64,000 nucleotides of DNA, from the NCBI RefSeq assembly GCF_029227915.1, contig NC_079879.1, positions 29,518,501-29,582,500 of the forward strand, written 5' to 3'. Both the position numbers and the translations under genes were made by a program. The number at the start of each line of letters is the position of its first letter. Position 1 is the first letter of the stretch. Positions 12,601 through 26,860 of this stretch are shown one piece after another. The stretch is from Hydractinia symbiolongicarpus (taxonomy: Eukaryota; Cnidaria; Hydrozoa; Anthoathecata; Hydractiniidae). The notes under the pieces were generated by a model. The model saw nothing but the letters and a program-made list of their open reading frames with translations, made no database searches and was not told the DNA's origin.

Positions 12601-15600
12601 CTTTGTATACTTTTGACTATACGAGCCAAGCCCGGGATTTACGGGAAATCGCGGGTTTTCGTTTGCCGGCGATTAAACTTTTTTTATTCAGCGTCTCATT
12701 AAAAATGAAAACATTTTTAAAAACTACAAGTCTTATGCGTTTTAGTGGTGAAAAAATAATTTAAAAAATCTTTCTGGAAATGAGTTTACTCACAGGGTAC
12801 TTTCATTGTATACATTCGACTATACGGGCCAAGCCCGGGATTTACGGGAAATCGCAGGTTTTCGTTTGCTGGTGATTAAACTTCTTTTATTCAGCGTCTC
12901 ACCAAAAATGAAAACAGTTTTGAAAACTACAAGTCCACGCGTTTTAGTGGTGAAAAAAAATTTTAAAAAATCGTTCGGGAAATGAGTTTACTCCCTGGGT
13001 ACTTTCTTTGTATACTTTTGACTATACGAGCCAAGCCCGAGATTTACGGGAAATCGCGGGTTTTCGTTTGCCGGCGATTAAACTTTTTTTATTCAGCGTC
13101 TCATTAAAAATGAAAACATTTTTAAAAACTACAAGTCTTATGCGTTTTAGTGGTGAACAAATAATTTAAAAAATCTTTCTGGAAATGAGTTTACTCACAG
13201 GGTACTTTCATTGTATACATTCGACCATACGGGCCAAGCCCGGGATTTACGGGAAATCGCAGGTTTTCGTTTGCCGGCGATTAAACTTCTTTTATTCAGC
13301 GTCTCATCAAAAATGAAAACATTTTTGAAAACTACAAGTCTATGCGTTTTAGTGGTGAAAAAAAAATTTAAAAAATCGTTCGGGAAATGAGTTTACTCCC
13401 TGGGTACTTTCTTTGTATACTTTTGACTATACGAGCCAAGCCCGGGATTTACGGGAAATCGCGTGTTTTCGTTTGCCGGCGATTAAACCTCTTTCATTAA
13501 GCGTCTCATCAAAAATGAAAACATTTTTGAAAACTAAAATCTCATGCGTTTCAGTGGTGAAAAAATAATTTAAAAAATCGTTCGGGAAATGAGTTAACTC
13601 CCTGGGTACTTTCTTTGTATACTTTTGACTATACGGGCCGAGTCCGGGATTTACGGGAAATCGCGGATTTTTGTTTGCCGGCGATTAAACTCCTTTTATT
13701 CAGCGTCTCATCAAAAATGAAAACATTTTTGAAAACTACAAGTCTCATGCGTTTTAGTGGTGAAAAGATAATTTAAAAAATCGTTTTGGAAATGGGTTTA
13801 CTCCCTGGGTACTTTCTTTGTATACTTTTGACTATACGAGCCAAACCCGAGATTTACGGGAAATCGCGGGTTTTCGTTTGCCGGCGATTAAACTTTTTTT
13901 ATTCAGCGTCTCATTAAAAATGAAAACATTTTTAAAAACTACAAGTCTTATGCGTTTTAGTGGTGAAAAAATAGTTTAAAAAATCTTTCTGAAAATGAGT
14001 TTACTCACAGGGTACTTTCATTGTATACATTCGACTATACGGGCCAAGCCCGGGATTTACGGGAAATCGCAGGTTTTCGTTTGCCGGCGATTAAACTTCT
14101 TTTATTCAGCGTCTCATCAAAAATGAAAACATTTTTGAAAACTACAAGTCCATGCGTTTTAGTGGTGAAAAAAAAATTTAAAAAATCGTTCGGGAAATGA
14201 GTTTACTTCCTGGGTACTTTCTTTGTATACTTTTGACTATACGAGCCAAGCCCGGGATTTACGGGAAATCGCGGGTTTTCGTTTGCCGGCGATTAAACCT
14301 CTTTCATTAAGCGTCTCATCAAAAATGAAAACATTTTTGAAAACTAAAAGTCTCATGCGTTTTAGTGGTGAAAAAAATAATTTAAAAAATCGTTCGGGAA
14401 ATGAGTTAACTCCCTGGGTACTTTCTTTGTATACTTTTGACTATACGGGCCGAGTCCGGGATTTACGGGAAATCGCGGATTTTTGTTTGCCGGCGATTAA
14501 ACTCCTTTTATTCAGCGTCTCATCAAAAATGAAAACATTTTTGAAAACTACAAGTCTCATGCGTTTTAGTGGTAAAAAGATAATTTAAAAAATCGTTTTG
14601 GAAATGGGTTTACTCACAGGGTACTTTCTTTGTATACATTCGACTATACGGGCTAAGACCGGGATTTACGGGAAATCGCGGGTTTTCGTTTGCCGGCGAT
14701 TAAACTTCTTTCATTAAGCTTCTCATCAAAAATGAAAACATTTTTGAAAACTACAAGTCTCATGCGTTTTAGTGGTGAAAAAATAATTTAAAAAATCGTT
14801 CGGGAAATGAGTTTACTCCCTGGGTACTTTCTTTGTATACTTTGGACTATACGGGCCGAGTCCGGGATTTACGGGAAATCGCAGGTTTTCGATTGCCGGC
14901 GATTAAACTTCTTTTATTTAGCGTCTCATCAAAAATGAAAACAATTTTAAAAACTGCAAGTCTCATGCGTTTTAGTGGTGAAAAAATAATTTAAAAATTC
15001 GTTCGGGAAATAAGTTTACTCACTGGGTACTTTCCTTGTATACTTTTGACTATACGGGCTGAGTCCGGGATTTACGGGAAATCGCGGGTTTTCAATTGCC
15101 GGCGATTAAACTTCTTTTATTTAGCGTCTCATCAAAAATGAAAACAATTTTAAAAACTGCAAGTCTCATGCGTTTTAGTGGTGAAAAAATAATTTAAAAA
15201 TTCGTTCGGGAAATAAGTTTACTCACTGGGTACTTTCCTTGTATACTTTTGACTATACGGGCCAAGCCGGGATTTACGGGAAATCGCGGGTTTTCGTTTG
15301 CCGGCGATTAAACTTCTTTTATTCAGCGTCTCATCAAAAATGAAAACATTTTTAAAAACTACAAGTCTTATGCGTTTTAGTGGTGAAAAAATAATTTAAA
15401 AAATCGTTCTGGAAATGAGTTTACTCCCTGGGTACTTTCTTTGTATACTTTTGACTATACGGGCCGAGTCCGGGATTTACGGGAAATCGCAGGTTTTCGT
15501 TTGCCGGCGATTAAACTTCTTTTATTCAGCGTCTAATCAAAAATAAAAACATTTTTGAAAACTACAAGTCCATGCGTTTTAGTGGTGAAAAAATAATTTA

Positions 15601-16266
15601 AAAAATCGTTCGGGAAATGAGTTTACTTCCTGGGTACTTTCTTTGTATACTTTTGACTATACGGGCCAAGCCCGGGATTTACGGGAAATCGCGGGTTTTT
15701 GTTTGCCGGCGATTAAACTTCTTTTATTCAGCGTCTCATTAAAAATGAAAACATTTTTAAAAACTACAAGTCTTATGCGTTTTAGTGGTGAAAAAATAAT
15801 TTAAAAAATCTTTCTGGAAATGAGTTTACTCACAGGGTATTTTCTTTGTATACATTCGACTATACGGGCCAAGCCCGGTATTTACGGGAAATCGCGGGTT
15901 TTCGTTTGCCGGCGATTAAACCTCTTTCATTAAGCGTCTCATCAAAAATGAAAACATTTTTGAAAACTACAAGTCTCATGCGTTTTAGTGGTGAAAAAAA
16001 AATTTAAAAAATCGTTCGGGAAATGAGTTTACTCCCTGGGTACTTTCTTTGTATACTTTTGACTATACGGGCCGAGTCCGGAATTTACGGAAAATCGCAG
16101 GTTTTCGTTTGCCGGCGATTAAATTTCTTTTATTCAGCGTTTCATTAGAAATGAAAACATTTTTGAAAACTACAAGTCTCATGCGTTTTAGTGGTGAAAA
16201 AATAATTTAAAAATTCGTTCGGGAAATGAGTTTACTCACTGGGTACTTTCCTTGTATACTTTTGAC
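12600..16266 (-). repeat. Domain B, inverted: irregular first copy of the 15-mer
   Basis: About 18 monomers. The stretch 13795-14440 matches 17041-17690 at an offset of 3246 bp (16 monomers). From 15261 to about 16250 the match to 17695 onward is at 2434 bp (12 monomers). The copies therefore differ by whole-monomer gains and losses. A private marker, GTCCACGCG at about 12934-12942, has its mirror image CGCGTGGAC on the + strand at about 35245. No gene is present. Confidence 0.7.
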
Positions 16267-19200
16267 TATACGGGCCGAGTCCGGGATTTACAAGAAATCA
16301 CGGGTTTTCGTTTGCCGGCGATTAAACATCTTTTATTCAGCGTCTCATCAAAAATGAAAACATTTTTAAAAACTATAAGTCTCATGGGCTTTAGTGGTGA
16401 AATAATAATTTACAAAATCGTTTGGGAAATGAGTTTACTCCCTGGGTACTTTCTTTGTATACTTTTGACTATACGGGCCGTGTCCAGGATTTACGGGAAA
16501 TCGCAGGTTTTCGTTTGCCGGCGATTAAACATCTTTTATTCAGCGTCTCATCAAAAATGAAAACATTTTTAAAAACTATAAGTCTCATGGGCTTTAGTGG
16601 TGAAATAATAATTTAAAAAATCGTTTGGGAAATGAGTTTACTCCCTGGGTACTTTCTTTGTATACTTTTGACTATACGGGCCGAGTCCAGGATTTACGGG
16701 AAATCGCAGGTTTTCGTTTGCCGGCGATTAAACTTCTTTTATTCAGCGTCTCATTAAAAATGAAAACATTTTTATAAACTACAAGTCTCATGCGTTTTAG
16801 TGGTGAAAAAATAATTTAAAAAATCGTTCGGGAAATGAGTTTACTCCCTGGGTACTTTCTTTGTATACTTTTGACTATACGGGCCGAGTCCGGGATTTAC
16901 GGGAAATCGCGGATTTTTGTTTGCCGGTGATTAAACTCCTTTTATTCAGCGTCTCATCAAAAATGAAAACATTTTTGAAAACTACAAGTCTCATGCGTTT
17001 TAGTGGTGAAAAGATAATTTAAAAAATCGTTTTGGAAATGGGTTTACTCCCTGGGTACTTTCTTTGTATACTTTTGACTATACGAGCCAAGCCCGAGATT
17101 TACGGGAAATCGCGGGTTTTCGTTTGCCGGCGATTAAACTTTTTTTATTCAGGGTCTCATTAAAAATGAAAACATTTTTAAAAACTACAAGTCTTATGCG
17201 TTTTAGTGGTGAAAAAATAGTTTAAAAAATCTTTCTGGAAATGAGTTTACTCACAGGGTACTTTCATTGTATACATTCGACTATACGGGCCAAGCCCGGG
17301 ATTTACGGGAAATCGCAGGTTTTCTTTTGCCGGCGATTAAACTTCTTTTATTCAGCGTCTCATCAAAAATGAAAACATTTTTGAAAACTACAAGTCCATG
17401 CGTTTTAGTGGTGAAAAAAAAATTTAAAAAATCGTTCGGGAAAAAAGTTTACTTCCTGGGTACTTTCTTTGTATACTTTTGACTATACGAGCCAAGCCCG
17501 GGATTTACGGGAAATCGCGGGTTTTCGTTTACCGGCGATTAAACCTCTTTCATTAAGCGTCTCATCAAAAATGAAAACATTTTTGAAAACTAAAAGTCTC
17601 ATGCGTTTTAGTGGTGAAAAAAATAATTTAAAAAATCGTTCGGGAAATGAGTTAACTCCCTGGGTACTTTCTTTGTATACTTTTGACTATACGGGCCAAG
17701 CCGGGATTTACGGGAAATCGCGGGTTTTCGTTTGCCGGCGATTAAACTTCTTTTATTCAGCGTCTCATCAAAAATGAAAACATTTTTAAAAACTACAAGT
17801 CTTATGCGTTTTAGTGGTGAAAAAATAATTTAAAAAATCGTTCTGGAAATGAGTTTACTCCCTGGGTACTTTCTTTGTATACTTTTGACTATACGGGCCG
17901 AGTCCGGGATTTACGGGAAATCGCAGGTTTTCGTTTGCCGGCGATTAAACTTCTTTTATTCAGCGTCTAATCAAAAATAAAAACATTTTTGAAAACTACA
18001 AGTCCATGCGTTTTAGTGGTGAAAAAATAGTTTAAAAAATCGTTCGGGAAATGAGTTTACTCCCTGGGTACTTTCTTTGTATACTTTTGACTATACGGGC
18101 CAAGCCCGGGATTTACGGGAAATCGCGGGTTTTTGTTTGCCGGCGATTAAACTTCTTTTATTCAGCGTCTCATTAAAAATGAAAACATTTTTAAAAACTA
18201 CAAGTCTTATGCGTTTTAGTGGTGAAAAAATAATTTAAAAAATCTTTCTGGAAATGAGTTTACTCACAGGGTATTTTCTTTGTATACATTCGACTATACG
18301 GGCCAAGCCCGGTATTTACGGGAAATCGCGGGTTTTCGTTTGCCGGCGATTAAACCTCTTTCATTAAGCGTCTCATCAAAAATGAAAACATTTTTGAAAA
18401 CTACAAGTCTCATGCGTTTTAGTGGTGAAAAAAAAATTTAAAAAATCGTTCGGGAAATGAGTTTACTCCCTGGGTACTTTCTTTGTATACTTTTGACTAT
18501 ACGGGCCGAGTCCGGAATTTACGGAAAATCACAGGTTTTCGTTTGCCGGCGATTAAATTTCTTTTATTCAGCGTTTCATTAGAAATGAAAACATTTTTGA
18601 AAACTACAAGTCTCATGCGTTTTAGTGGTGAAAAAATAATTTAAAAATTCGTTCGGGAAATGAGTTTACTCACTGGGTACTTTCCTTGTATACTTTTGAC
18701 TATACGGGCCAAGCCCGGGATTTACGGGAAATCGCGGGTTTTTGTTTGCCGGCGATTAAACTTCTTTTATTCAGCGTCTCATTAAAAATGAAAACATTTT
18801 TAAAAACTACAAGTCTTATGCGTTTTAGTGGTGAAAAAATAATTTAAAAAATCTTTCTGGAAATGAGTTTACTCACAGGGTATTTTCTTTGTATACATTC
18901 GACTATACGGGCCAAGCCCGGTATTTACGGGAAATCGCGGGTTTTCGTTTGCCGGCGATTAAACCTCTTTCATTAAGCGTCTCATCAAAAATGAAAACAT
19001 TTTTGAAAACTACAAGTCTCATGCGTTTTAGTGGTGAAAAAAAAATTTAAAAAATCGTTCGGGAAATGAGTTTACTCCATGGGTACTTTCTTTGTATACT
19101 TTTGACTATACGGGCCGAGTCCGGAATTTACGGAAAATCACAGGTTTTCGTTTGCCGGCGATTAAATTTCTTTTATTCAGCGTTTCATTAGAAATGAAAA

Positions 19201-22200
19201 CATTTTTGAAAACTACAAGTCTCATGCGTTTTAGTGGTGAAAAAATAATTTAAAAATTCGTTCGGGAAATGAGTTTACTCACTGGGTACTTTCCTTGTAT
19301 ACTTTTGACTATACGGGCCGAGTCCGGGATTTACAAGAAATCACGGGTTTTCGTTTGCCGGCGATTAAACATCTTTTATTCAGCGTCTCATCAAAAATGA
19401 AAACATTTTTAAAAACTATAAGTCTCATGGGCTTTAGTGGTGAAATAATAATTTACAAAATCGTTTGGGAAATGAGTTTACTCCCTGGGTACTTTCTTTG
19501 TATACTTTTGACTATACGGGCCGTGTCCAGGATTTACGGGAAATCGCAGGTTTTCGTTTGCCGGCGATTAAACATCTTTTATTCAGCGTCTCATCAAAAA
19601 TGAAAACATTTTTAAAAACTATAAGTCTCATGGGCTTTAGTGGTGAAATAATAATTTAAAAAATCGTTTGGGAAATGAGTTTACTCCCTGGGTACTTTCT
19701 TTGTATACTTTTGACTATACGGGCCGAGTCCAGGATTTACGGGAAATCGCAGAGTTTCGTTTGCCGGCGATTAAACTTCTTTTATTCAGCGTCTCATTAA
19801 AAATGAAAACATTTTTATAAACTACAAGTCTCATGCGTTTTAGTGGTGAAAAAATAATTTAAAAAATCGTTCGGGAAATGAGTTTACTCCCTGGGTACTT
19901 TCTTTGTATACTTTTGACTATACGGGCCGAGTCCGGGATTTACGGGAAATCGCGGATTTTTGTTTGCCGGTGATTAAACTCCTTTTATTCAGCGTCTCAT
20001 CAAAAATGAAAACATTTTTGAAAACTACAAGTCTCATGCGTTTTAGTGGTGAAAAGATAATTTAAAAAATCGTTTTGGAAATGGGTTTACTCCCTGGGTA
20101 CTTTCTTTGTATACTTTTGACTATACGAGCCAAGCCCGAGATTTACGGGAAATCGCGGGTTTTCGTTTGCCGGCGATTAAACTTTTTTTATTCAGCGTCT
20201 CATTAAAAATGAAAACATTTTTAAAAACTACAAGTCTTATGCGTTTTAGTGGTGAAAAAATAGTTTAAAAAATCTTTCTGGAAATGAGTTTACTCACAGG
20301 GTACTTTCATTGTATACATTCGACTATACGGGCCAAGCCCGGGATTTACGGGAAATCGCAGGTTTTCTTTTGCCGGCGATTAAACTTCTTTTATTCAGCG
20401 TCTCATCAAAAATGAAAACATTTTTGAAAACTACAAGTCCATGCGTTTTAGTGGTGAAAAAAAAATTTAAAAAATCGTTCGGGAAAAAAGTTTACTTCCT
20501 GGGTACTTTCTTTGTATACTTTTGACTATACGAGCCAAGCCCGGGATTTACGGGAAATCGCGGGTCTTCGTTTGCCGGCGATTAAACCTCTTTCATTAAG
20601 CGTCTCATCAAAAATGAAAACATTTTTGAAAACTAAAAGTCTCATGCGTTTTAGTGGTGAAAAAAATAATTTAAAAAATCGTTCGGGAAATGAGTTAACT
20701 CCCTGGGTACTTTCTTTGTATACTTTTGACTATACGGGCCGAGTCCGGGATTTACGGGAAATCGCGGATTTTTGTTTGCCGGCGATTAAACTCCTTTTAT
20801 TCAGCGTCTCATCAAAAATGAAAACATTTTTGAAAACTACAAGTCTCATGCGTTTTAGTGGTGAAAAGATAATTTAAAAAATCGTTTTGGAAATGGGTTT
20901 ACTCACAGGGTACTTTCTTTGTATACATTCGACTATACGGGCTAAGACCGGGATTTACGGGAAATCGCGGGTTTTCGTTTGCCGGCGATTAAACCACTTT
21001 CATTAAGCGTCTCATCAAAAATGAAAACATTTCTGAAAACTACAAGTCTCATCCGTTTTAGTGGTGAAAAAATAATTTAAAAAATCGTTCGGGAAATGAG
21101 TTTACTCACAGGGTACTTTCTTTGTATACATTCGACTATACGTGCCAAGCCCGGGATTTACGGGAAATCGCGGGTTTTCGTTTGCCGGCGATTAAACTTC
21201 TTTCATTAAGCTTCTCATCAAAAATGAAAACATTTTTGAAAACTACAAGTCTCATGCGTTTTAGTGGTGAAAAAATAATTTAAAAAATCGTTCGGGAAAT
21301 GAGTTTACTCCCTGGGTACTTTCTTTGTATACTTTGGACTATACGGGCCGAGTCCGGGATTTACGGGAAATCGCAGGTTTTCGATTGCCGGCGATTAAAC
21401 TTCTTTTATTTAGCGTCTCATCAAAAATGAAAACATTTTTGAAAACTGCAAGTCTCATCCGTTTTAGTGGTGAAAAAATAATTTAAGAAATCGTTCGGGA
21501 AATGAGTTTACTCACAGGGTACTTTCTTTGTATACTTTTGACTATACGGGCCAAGCCGGGATTTACGGGAAATCGCGGGTTTTCGTTTGCCGGCGATTAA
21601 ACTTCTTTTATTCAGCGTCTCATCAAAAATGAAAACATTTTTAAAAACTACAAGTCTTATGCGTTTTAGTGGTGAAAAAATAATTTAAAAAATCGTTCTG
21701 GAAATGAGTTTACTCCCTGGGTACTTTCTTTGTATACTTTTGACTATACGGGCCGAGTCCGGGATTTACGGGAAATCGCAGGTTTTCGTTTGCCGGCGAT
21801 TAAACTTCTTTTATTCAGCGTCTAATCAAAAATAAAAACATTTTTGAAAACTACAAGTCCATGCGTTTTAGTGGTGAAAAAATAATTTAAAAAATCGTTC
21901 GGGAAATGAGTTTACTCCCTGGGTACTTTCTTTGTATACTTTTGACTATACGGGCCAAGCCCGGGATTTACGGGAAATCGCGGGTTTTTGTTTGCCGGCG
22001 ATTAAACTTCTTTTATTCAGCGTCTCATTAAAAATGAAAACATTTTTAAAAACTACAAGTCTTATGCGTTTTAGTGGTGAAAAAATAATTTAAAAAATCT
22101 TTCTGGAAATGAGTTTACTCACAGGGTATTTTCTTTGTATACATTCGACTATACGGGCCAAGCCCGGGATTTACGGGAAATCGCGGGTTTTCGTTTGCCG

Positions 22201-22960
22201 GCGATTAAAACTCTTTCATTAAGCGTCTCATCAAAAATGAAAACATTTTTGAAAACTACAAGTCTCATGCGTTTTAGTGGTGAAAAAATAATTTAAAAAT
22301 TCGTTCGGGAAATGAGTTTACTCCCTAGGTACTTTCTTTGTATACTTTTGACTATACGGGCCGAGTCCGGGATTTACAAGAAATCACGGGTTTTCGTTTG
22401 CCGGCGATTAAACATCTTTTATTCAGCGTCTCATCAAAAATGAAAACATTTTTAAAAACTATAAGTCTCATGGGCTTTAGTGGTGAAATAATAATTTGCA
22501 AAATCGTTTGGGAAATGAGTTTACTCCCTGGGTACTTTCTTTGTATACTTTTGACTATACGGGCCGAGTCCAGGATTTACGGGAAATCGCAGGTTTTCGT
22601 TTGCCGGCGATTAAACATCTTTTATTCAGCGTCTCATCAAAAATGAAAACATTTTTAAAAACTATAAGTCTCATGGGCTTTAGTGGTGAAATAATAATTT
22701 AAAAAATCGTTTGGGAAATGAGTTTACTCCCTGGGTACTTTCTTTCTATACTTTTGACTATACGGGCCGAGTCCAGGATTTACGGGAAATCGCAGGTTTT
22801 CGTTTGCCGGCGATTAAACTTCTTTTATTCAGCGTCTCATTAAAAATGAAAACATTTTTATAAACTACAAGTCTCATGCGTTTTAGTGGTGAAAAAATAA
22901 TTTAAAAAATCGTTCGGGAAATGAGTTTACTCCCTGGGTACTTTCTTTGTATACTTTTGA
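16267..22960 (-). repeat. 15-monomer HOR, 3043-bp period
   Basis: Long runs recur at exactly 3043 bp: 16252 with 19295 and 22338, 16422 with 19465, 17267 with 20310, and 17469 with 20512. Copy 2 differs from copy 1 by a three-monomer internal duplication and by removal of about four monomers near 17690. The unusual monomers reading GGGCTTTAGTGG with AAATAATAATTT (CTAAAGCCC on the monomer strand) mark each copy. Copies are nearly identical where aligned, which suggests recent homogenisation. Confidence 0.85.
18097..19314 (-). repeat. Three-monomer tandem duplication (609 bp x 2) inside the 15-mer
   Basis: The segment starting GGGCCAAGCCCGGG at 18097 recurs at 18706, and its continuation resumes at 19315, giving two copies of 609 bp. 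Both contain a GGTATTTTC junction, a GGTATTTACGGG variant and a GTCCGGAATTTACGG variant. The copies differ at few sites, for example CTCCCTGGG versus CTCCATGGG near 19077. The duplication explains why the local HOR is 3043 bp rather than 2434 bp. Confidence 0.82.
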
Positions 22961-23790
22961 CTATACGGGCCAAGCCGGGATTTACGGGAAATCGCGGGTT
23001 TTCGTTTGCCGGCGATTAAACATCTTTTATTCAGCGTCTCATCAAAAATGAAAACATTTTTAAAAACTACAAGTCTCATGCGTTTTAGTGGTGAAAAAAT
23101 AATTTAAAAATTCGTTCGGGAAATAAGTTTACTCACTGGGTACTTTCCTTGTATACTTTTGACTATACGGGCTGAGTCCAGGATTTACGGGAAATCGCGG
23201 GTTTTCGTTTGCCGGCGATTAAACTTCTTTTAGTCAGCGTCTAATCAAAAATAAAAACATTTTTGCAAACTACAATGTCCATGCGTTTTAGTGGTGAAAA
23301 AATAATTTAAAAAATCGTTCGGGAAATGAGTTTACTCCCTGGGTACTTTCTTTGTATACTTTTGACTATACGGGCCAAGCCCGGGATTTACGGGAAATCG
23401 CGGGTTTTTGTTTGCCGGCGATTAAACTTCTTTTATTCAGCGTCTCATTAAAAATGAAAACATTTTTAAAAACTACAAGTCTTATGCGTTTTAGTGGTGA
23501 AAAAATAATTTAAAAAATCGTTCGGGAAATGAGTTTACTTCCTGGGTACTTTCTTTGTATACTTTTGACTATACGAGCCAAGCCCGGGATTTACGGGAAA
23601 TCGCGGGTTTTCGTTTGCCGGCGATTAAACCTCTTTCATTAAGCGTCTCATCAAAAATGAAAACATTTTTGAAAACTAAAAGTCTCATGCGTTTTAGTGG
23701 TGAAAAAAATAATTTAAAAAATCGTTTTGGAAATGGGTTTACTCACAGGGTACTTTCTTTGTATACATTCGACTATACGGGCTAAGACCG
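22960..23790 (-). repeat. Bridge monomers between the 15-mer and the 5-mer
   Basis: About four monomers. The segment about 22740-23515 has a second copy at about 27200-27980, offset about 4463 bp (22 monomers). Shared private variants are CATTTTTGCAAAC (23258 and 27721) and GGGCTGAGTCC. A 1-bp insertion, TACAATGTCC, is seen only at about 23271. The monomer at about 23555-23785 is a hybrid joining the AAAAGTCTC type to the CGTTTTGG type. Confidence 0.7.
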
Positions 23791-26700
23791 GGATTTACGG
23801 GAAATCGCGGGTTTTCGTTTGCCGGCGATTAAACCACTTTCATTAAGCGTCTCATCAAAAATGAAAACATTTCTGAAAACTACAAGTCTCATCCGTTTTA
23901 GTGGTGAAAAAATAATTTAAAAAATCTTTCGGGAAATGAGTTTACTCACAGGGTACTTTCTTTGTATACATTCGACTATACGTGCCAAGCCCGGGATTTA
24001 CGGGAAATCGCGGGTTTTCGTTTGCCGGCGATTAAACTTCTTTCATTAAGCTTCTCATCAAAAATGAAAACATTTTTGAAAACTACAAGTCTCATGCGTT
24101 TTAGTGGTGAAAAAATAATTTAAAAAATCGTTCGGAAAATGAGTTTACTCCCTGGGTACTTTCTTTGTATACTTTGGACTATACGGGCCGAGTCCGGGAT
24201 TTACGGGAAATCGCAGGTTTTTGATTGCCGGCGATTAAACTTCTTTTATTTAGCGTCTCATCAAAAATGAAAACAATTTTAAAAACTGCAAGTCTCATGC
24301 GTTTTAGTGGTGAAAAAATAATTTAAAAATTCGTTCGGGAAATAAGTTTACTCACTGGGTACTTTCCTTGTATACTTTTGACTATACGGGCTGAGTCCGG
24401 GATTTACGGGAAATCGCGGGTTTTCGTTTGCCGGCGATTAAACTTCTTATATTCAGCGTCTCATCAAAAATGAAAACATTTTTGAAAACTGCAAGTCTCA
24501 TCCGTTTTAGTGGTGAAAAAATAATTTAAGAAATCGTTCGGGAAATGAGTTTACTCACAGGGTACTTTCTTTGTATACTTTTGACTATACGGGCCAAGCC
24601 GGGATTTACGGGAAATCGCGGGTTTTCGTTTGCCGGCGATTAAACTTCTTTTATTCAGCGTCTCATTAAAAATGAAAACATTTTTAAAAACTACAAGTCT
24701 TATGCGTTTTAGTGGTGAAAAAATAATTTAAAAAATCTTTCTGGAAATGAGTTTACTCACAGGGTATTTTCTTTGTATACATTCGACTATACGGGCCAAG
24801 CCCGGGATTTACGGGAAATCGCGGGTTTTCGTTTGCCGGCGATTAAACCACTTTCATTAAGCGTCTCATCAAAAATGAAAACATTTCTGAAAACTACAAG
24901 TCTCATCCGTTTTAGTGGTGAAAAAATAATTTAAAAAATCTTTCGGGAAATGAGTTTACTCACAGGGTACTTTCTTTGTATACATTCGACTATACGTGCC
25001 AAGCCCGGGATTTACGGGAAATCGCGGGTTTTCGTTTGCCGGCGATTAAACTTCTTTCATTAAGCTTCTCATCAAAAATGAAAACATTTTTGAAAACTAC
25101 AAGTCTCATGCGTTTTAGTGGTGAAAAAATAATTTAAAAAATCGTTCGGAAAATGAGTTTACTCCCTGGGTACTTTCTTTGTATACTTTGGACTATACGG
25201 GCCGAGTCCGGGATTTACGGGAAATCGCAGGTTTTTGATTGCCGGCGATTAAACTTCTTTTATTTAGCGTCTCATCAAAAATGAAAACAATTTTAAAAAC
25301 TGCAAGTCTCATGCGTTTTAGTGGTGAAAAAATAATTTAAAAATTCGTTCGGGAAATAAGTTTACTCACTGGGTACTTTCCTTGTATACTTTTGACTATA
25401 CGGGCTGAGTCCGGGATTTACGGGAAATCGCGGGTTTTCGTTTGCCGGCGATTAAACTTCTTATATTCAGCGTCTCATCAAAAATGAAAACATTTTTGAA
25501 AACTGCAAGTCTCATCCGTTTTAGTGGTGAAAAAATAATTTAAGAAATCGTTCGGGAAATGAGTTTACTCACAGGGTACTTTCTTTGTATACTTTTGACT
25601 ATACGGGCCAAGCCGGGATTTACGGGAAATCGCGGGTTTTCGTTTGCCGGCGATTAAACTTCTTTTATTCAGCGTCTCATTAAAAATGAAAACATTTTTA
25701 AAAACTACAAGTCTTATGCGTTTTAGTGGTGAAAAAATAATTTAAAAAATCTTTCTGGAAATGAGTTTACTCACAGGGTATTTTCTTTGTATACATTCGA
25801 CTATACGGGCCAAGCCCGGGATTTACGGGAAATCGCGGGTTTTCGTTTGCCGGCGATTAAACCACTTTCATTAAGCGTCTCATCAAAAATGAAAACATTT
25901 CTGAAAACTACAAGTCTCATCCGTTTTAGTGGTGAAAAAATAATTTAAAAAATCTTTCGGGAAATGAGTTTACTCACAGGGTACTTTCTTTGTATACATT
26001 CGACTATACGTGCCAAGCCCGGGATTTACGGGAAATCGCGGGTTTTCGTTTGCCGGCGATTAAACTTCTTTCATTAAGCTTCTCATCAAAAATGAAAACA
26101 TTTTTGAAAACTACAAGTCTCATGCGTTTTAGTGGTGAAAAAATAATTTAAAAAATCGTTCGGAAAATGAGTTTACTCCCTGGGTACTTTCTTTGTATAC
26201 TTTGGACTATACGGGCCGAGTCCGGGATTTACGGGAAATCGCAGGTTTTTGATTGCCGGCGATTAAACTTCTTTTATTTAGCGTCTCATCAAAAATGAAA
26301 ACAATTTTAAAAACTGCAAGTCTCATGCGTTTTAGTGGTGAAAAAATAATTTAAAAATTCGTTCGGGAAATAAGTTTACTCACTGGGTACTTTCCTTGTA
26401 TACTTTTGACTATACGGGCTGAGTCCGGGATTTACGGGAAATCGCGGGTTTTCGTTTGCCGGCGATTAAACTTCTTATATTCAGCGTCTCATCAAAAATG
26501 AAAACATTTTTGAAAACTGCAAGTCTCATCCGTTTTAGTGGTGAAAAAATAATTTAAGAAATCGTTCGGGAAATGAGTTTACTCACAGGGTACTTTCTTT
26601 GTATACTTTTGACTATACGGGCCAAGCCGGGATTTACGGGAAATCGCGGGTTTTCGTTTGCCGGCGATTAAACTTCTTTTATTCAGCGTCTCATTAAAAA

Positions 26701-26860
26701 TGAAAACATTTTTAAAAACTACAAGTCTTATGCGTTTTAGTGGTGAAAAAATAATTTAAAAAATCTTTCTGGAAATGAGTTTACTCACAGGGTATTTTCT
26801 TTGTATACATTCGACTATACGGGCCAAGCCCGGGATTTACGGGAAATCGCGGGTTTTCGT
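23790..26860 (-). repeat. 5-monomer HOR, 1014 bp, three tandem copies
   Basis: The marker ACTATACGGGCCGAG preceded by TTTGG falls at 24181, 25195 and 26209, spacing 1014 bp each. Copies run about 23791-24804, 24805-25818 and 25819-26860 and look essentially identical by eye, making this the most homogeneous stretch of the window. Each unit has a CCACTTTCATTAAGC monomer, a CATTAAGCTTCTC monomer, a TTGATTGCC monomer, a CTTATATTC monomer with CATCCG, and a GCCAAGCCGGG monomer. The left edge differs slightly (GGGCTAAGACC versus GGGCCAAGCCC). Confidence 0.88.
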
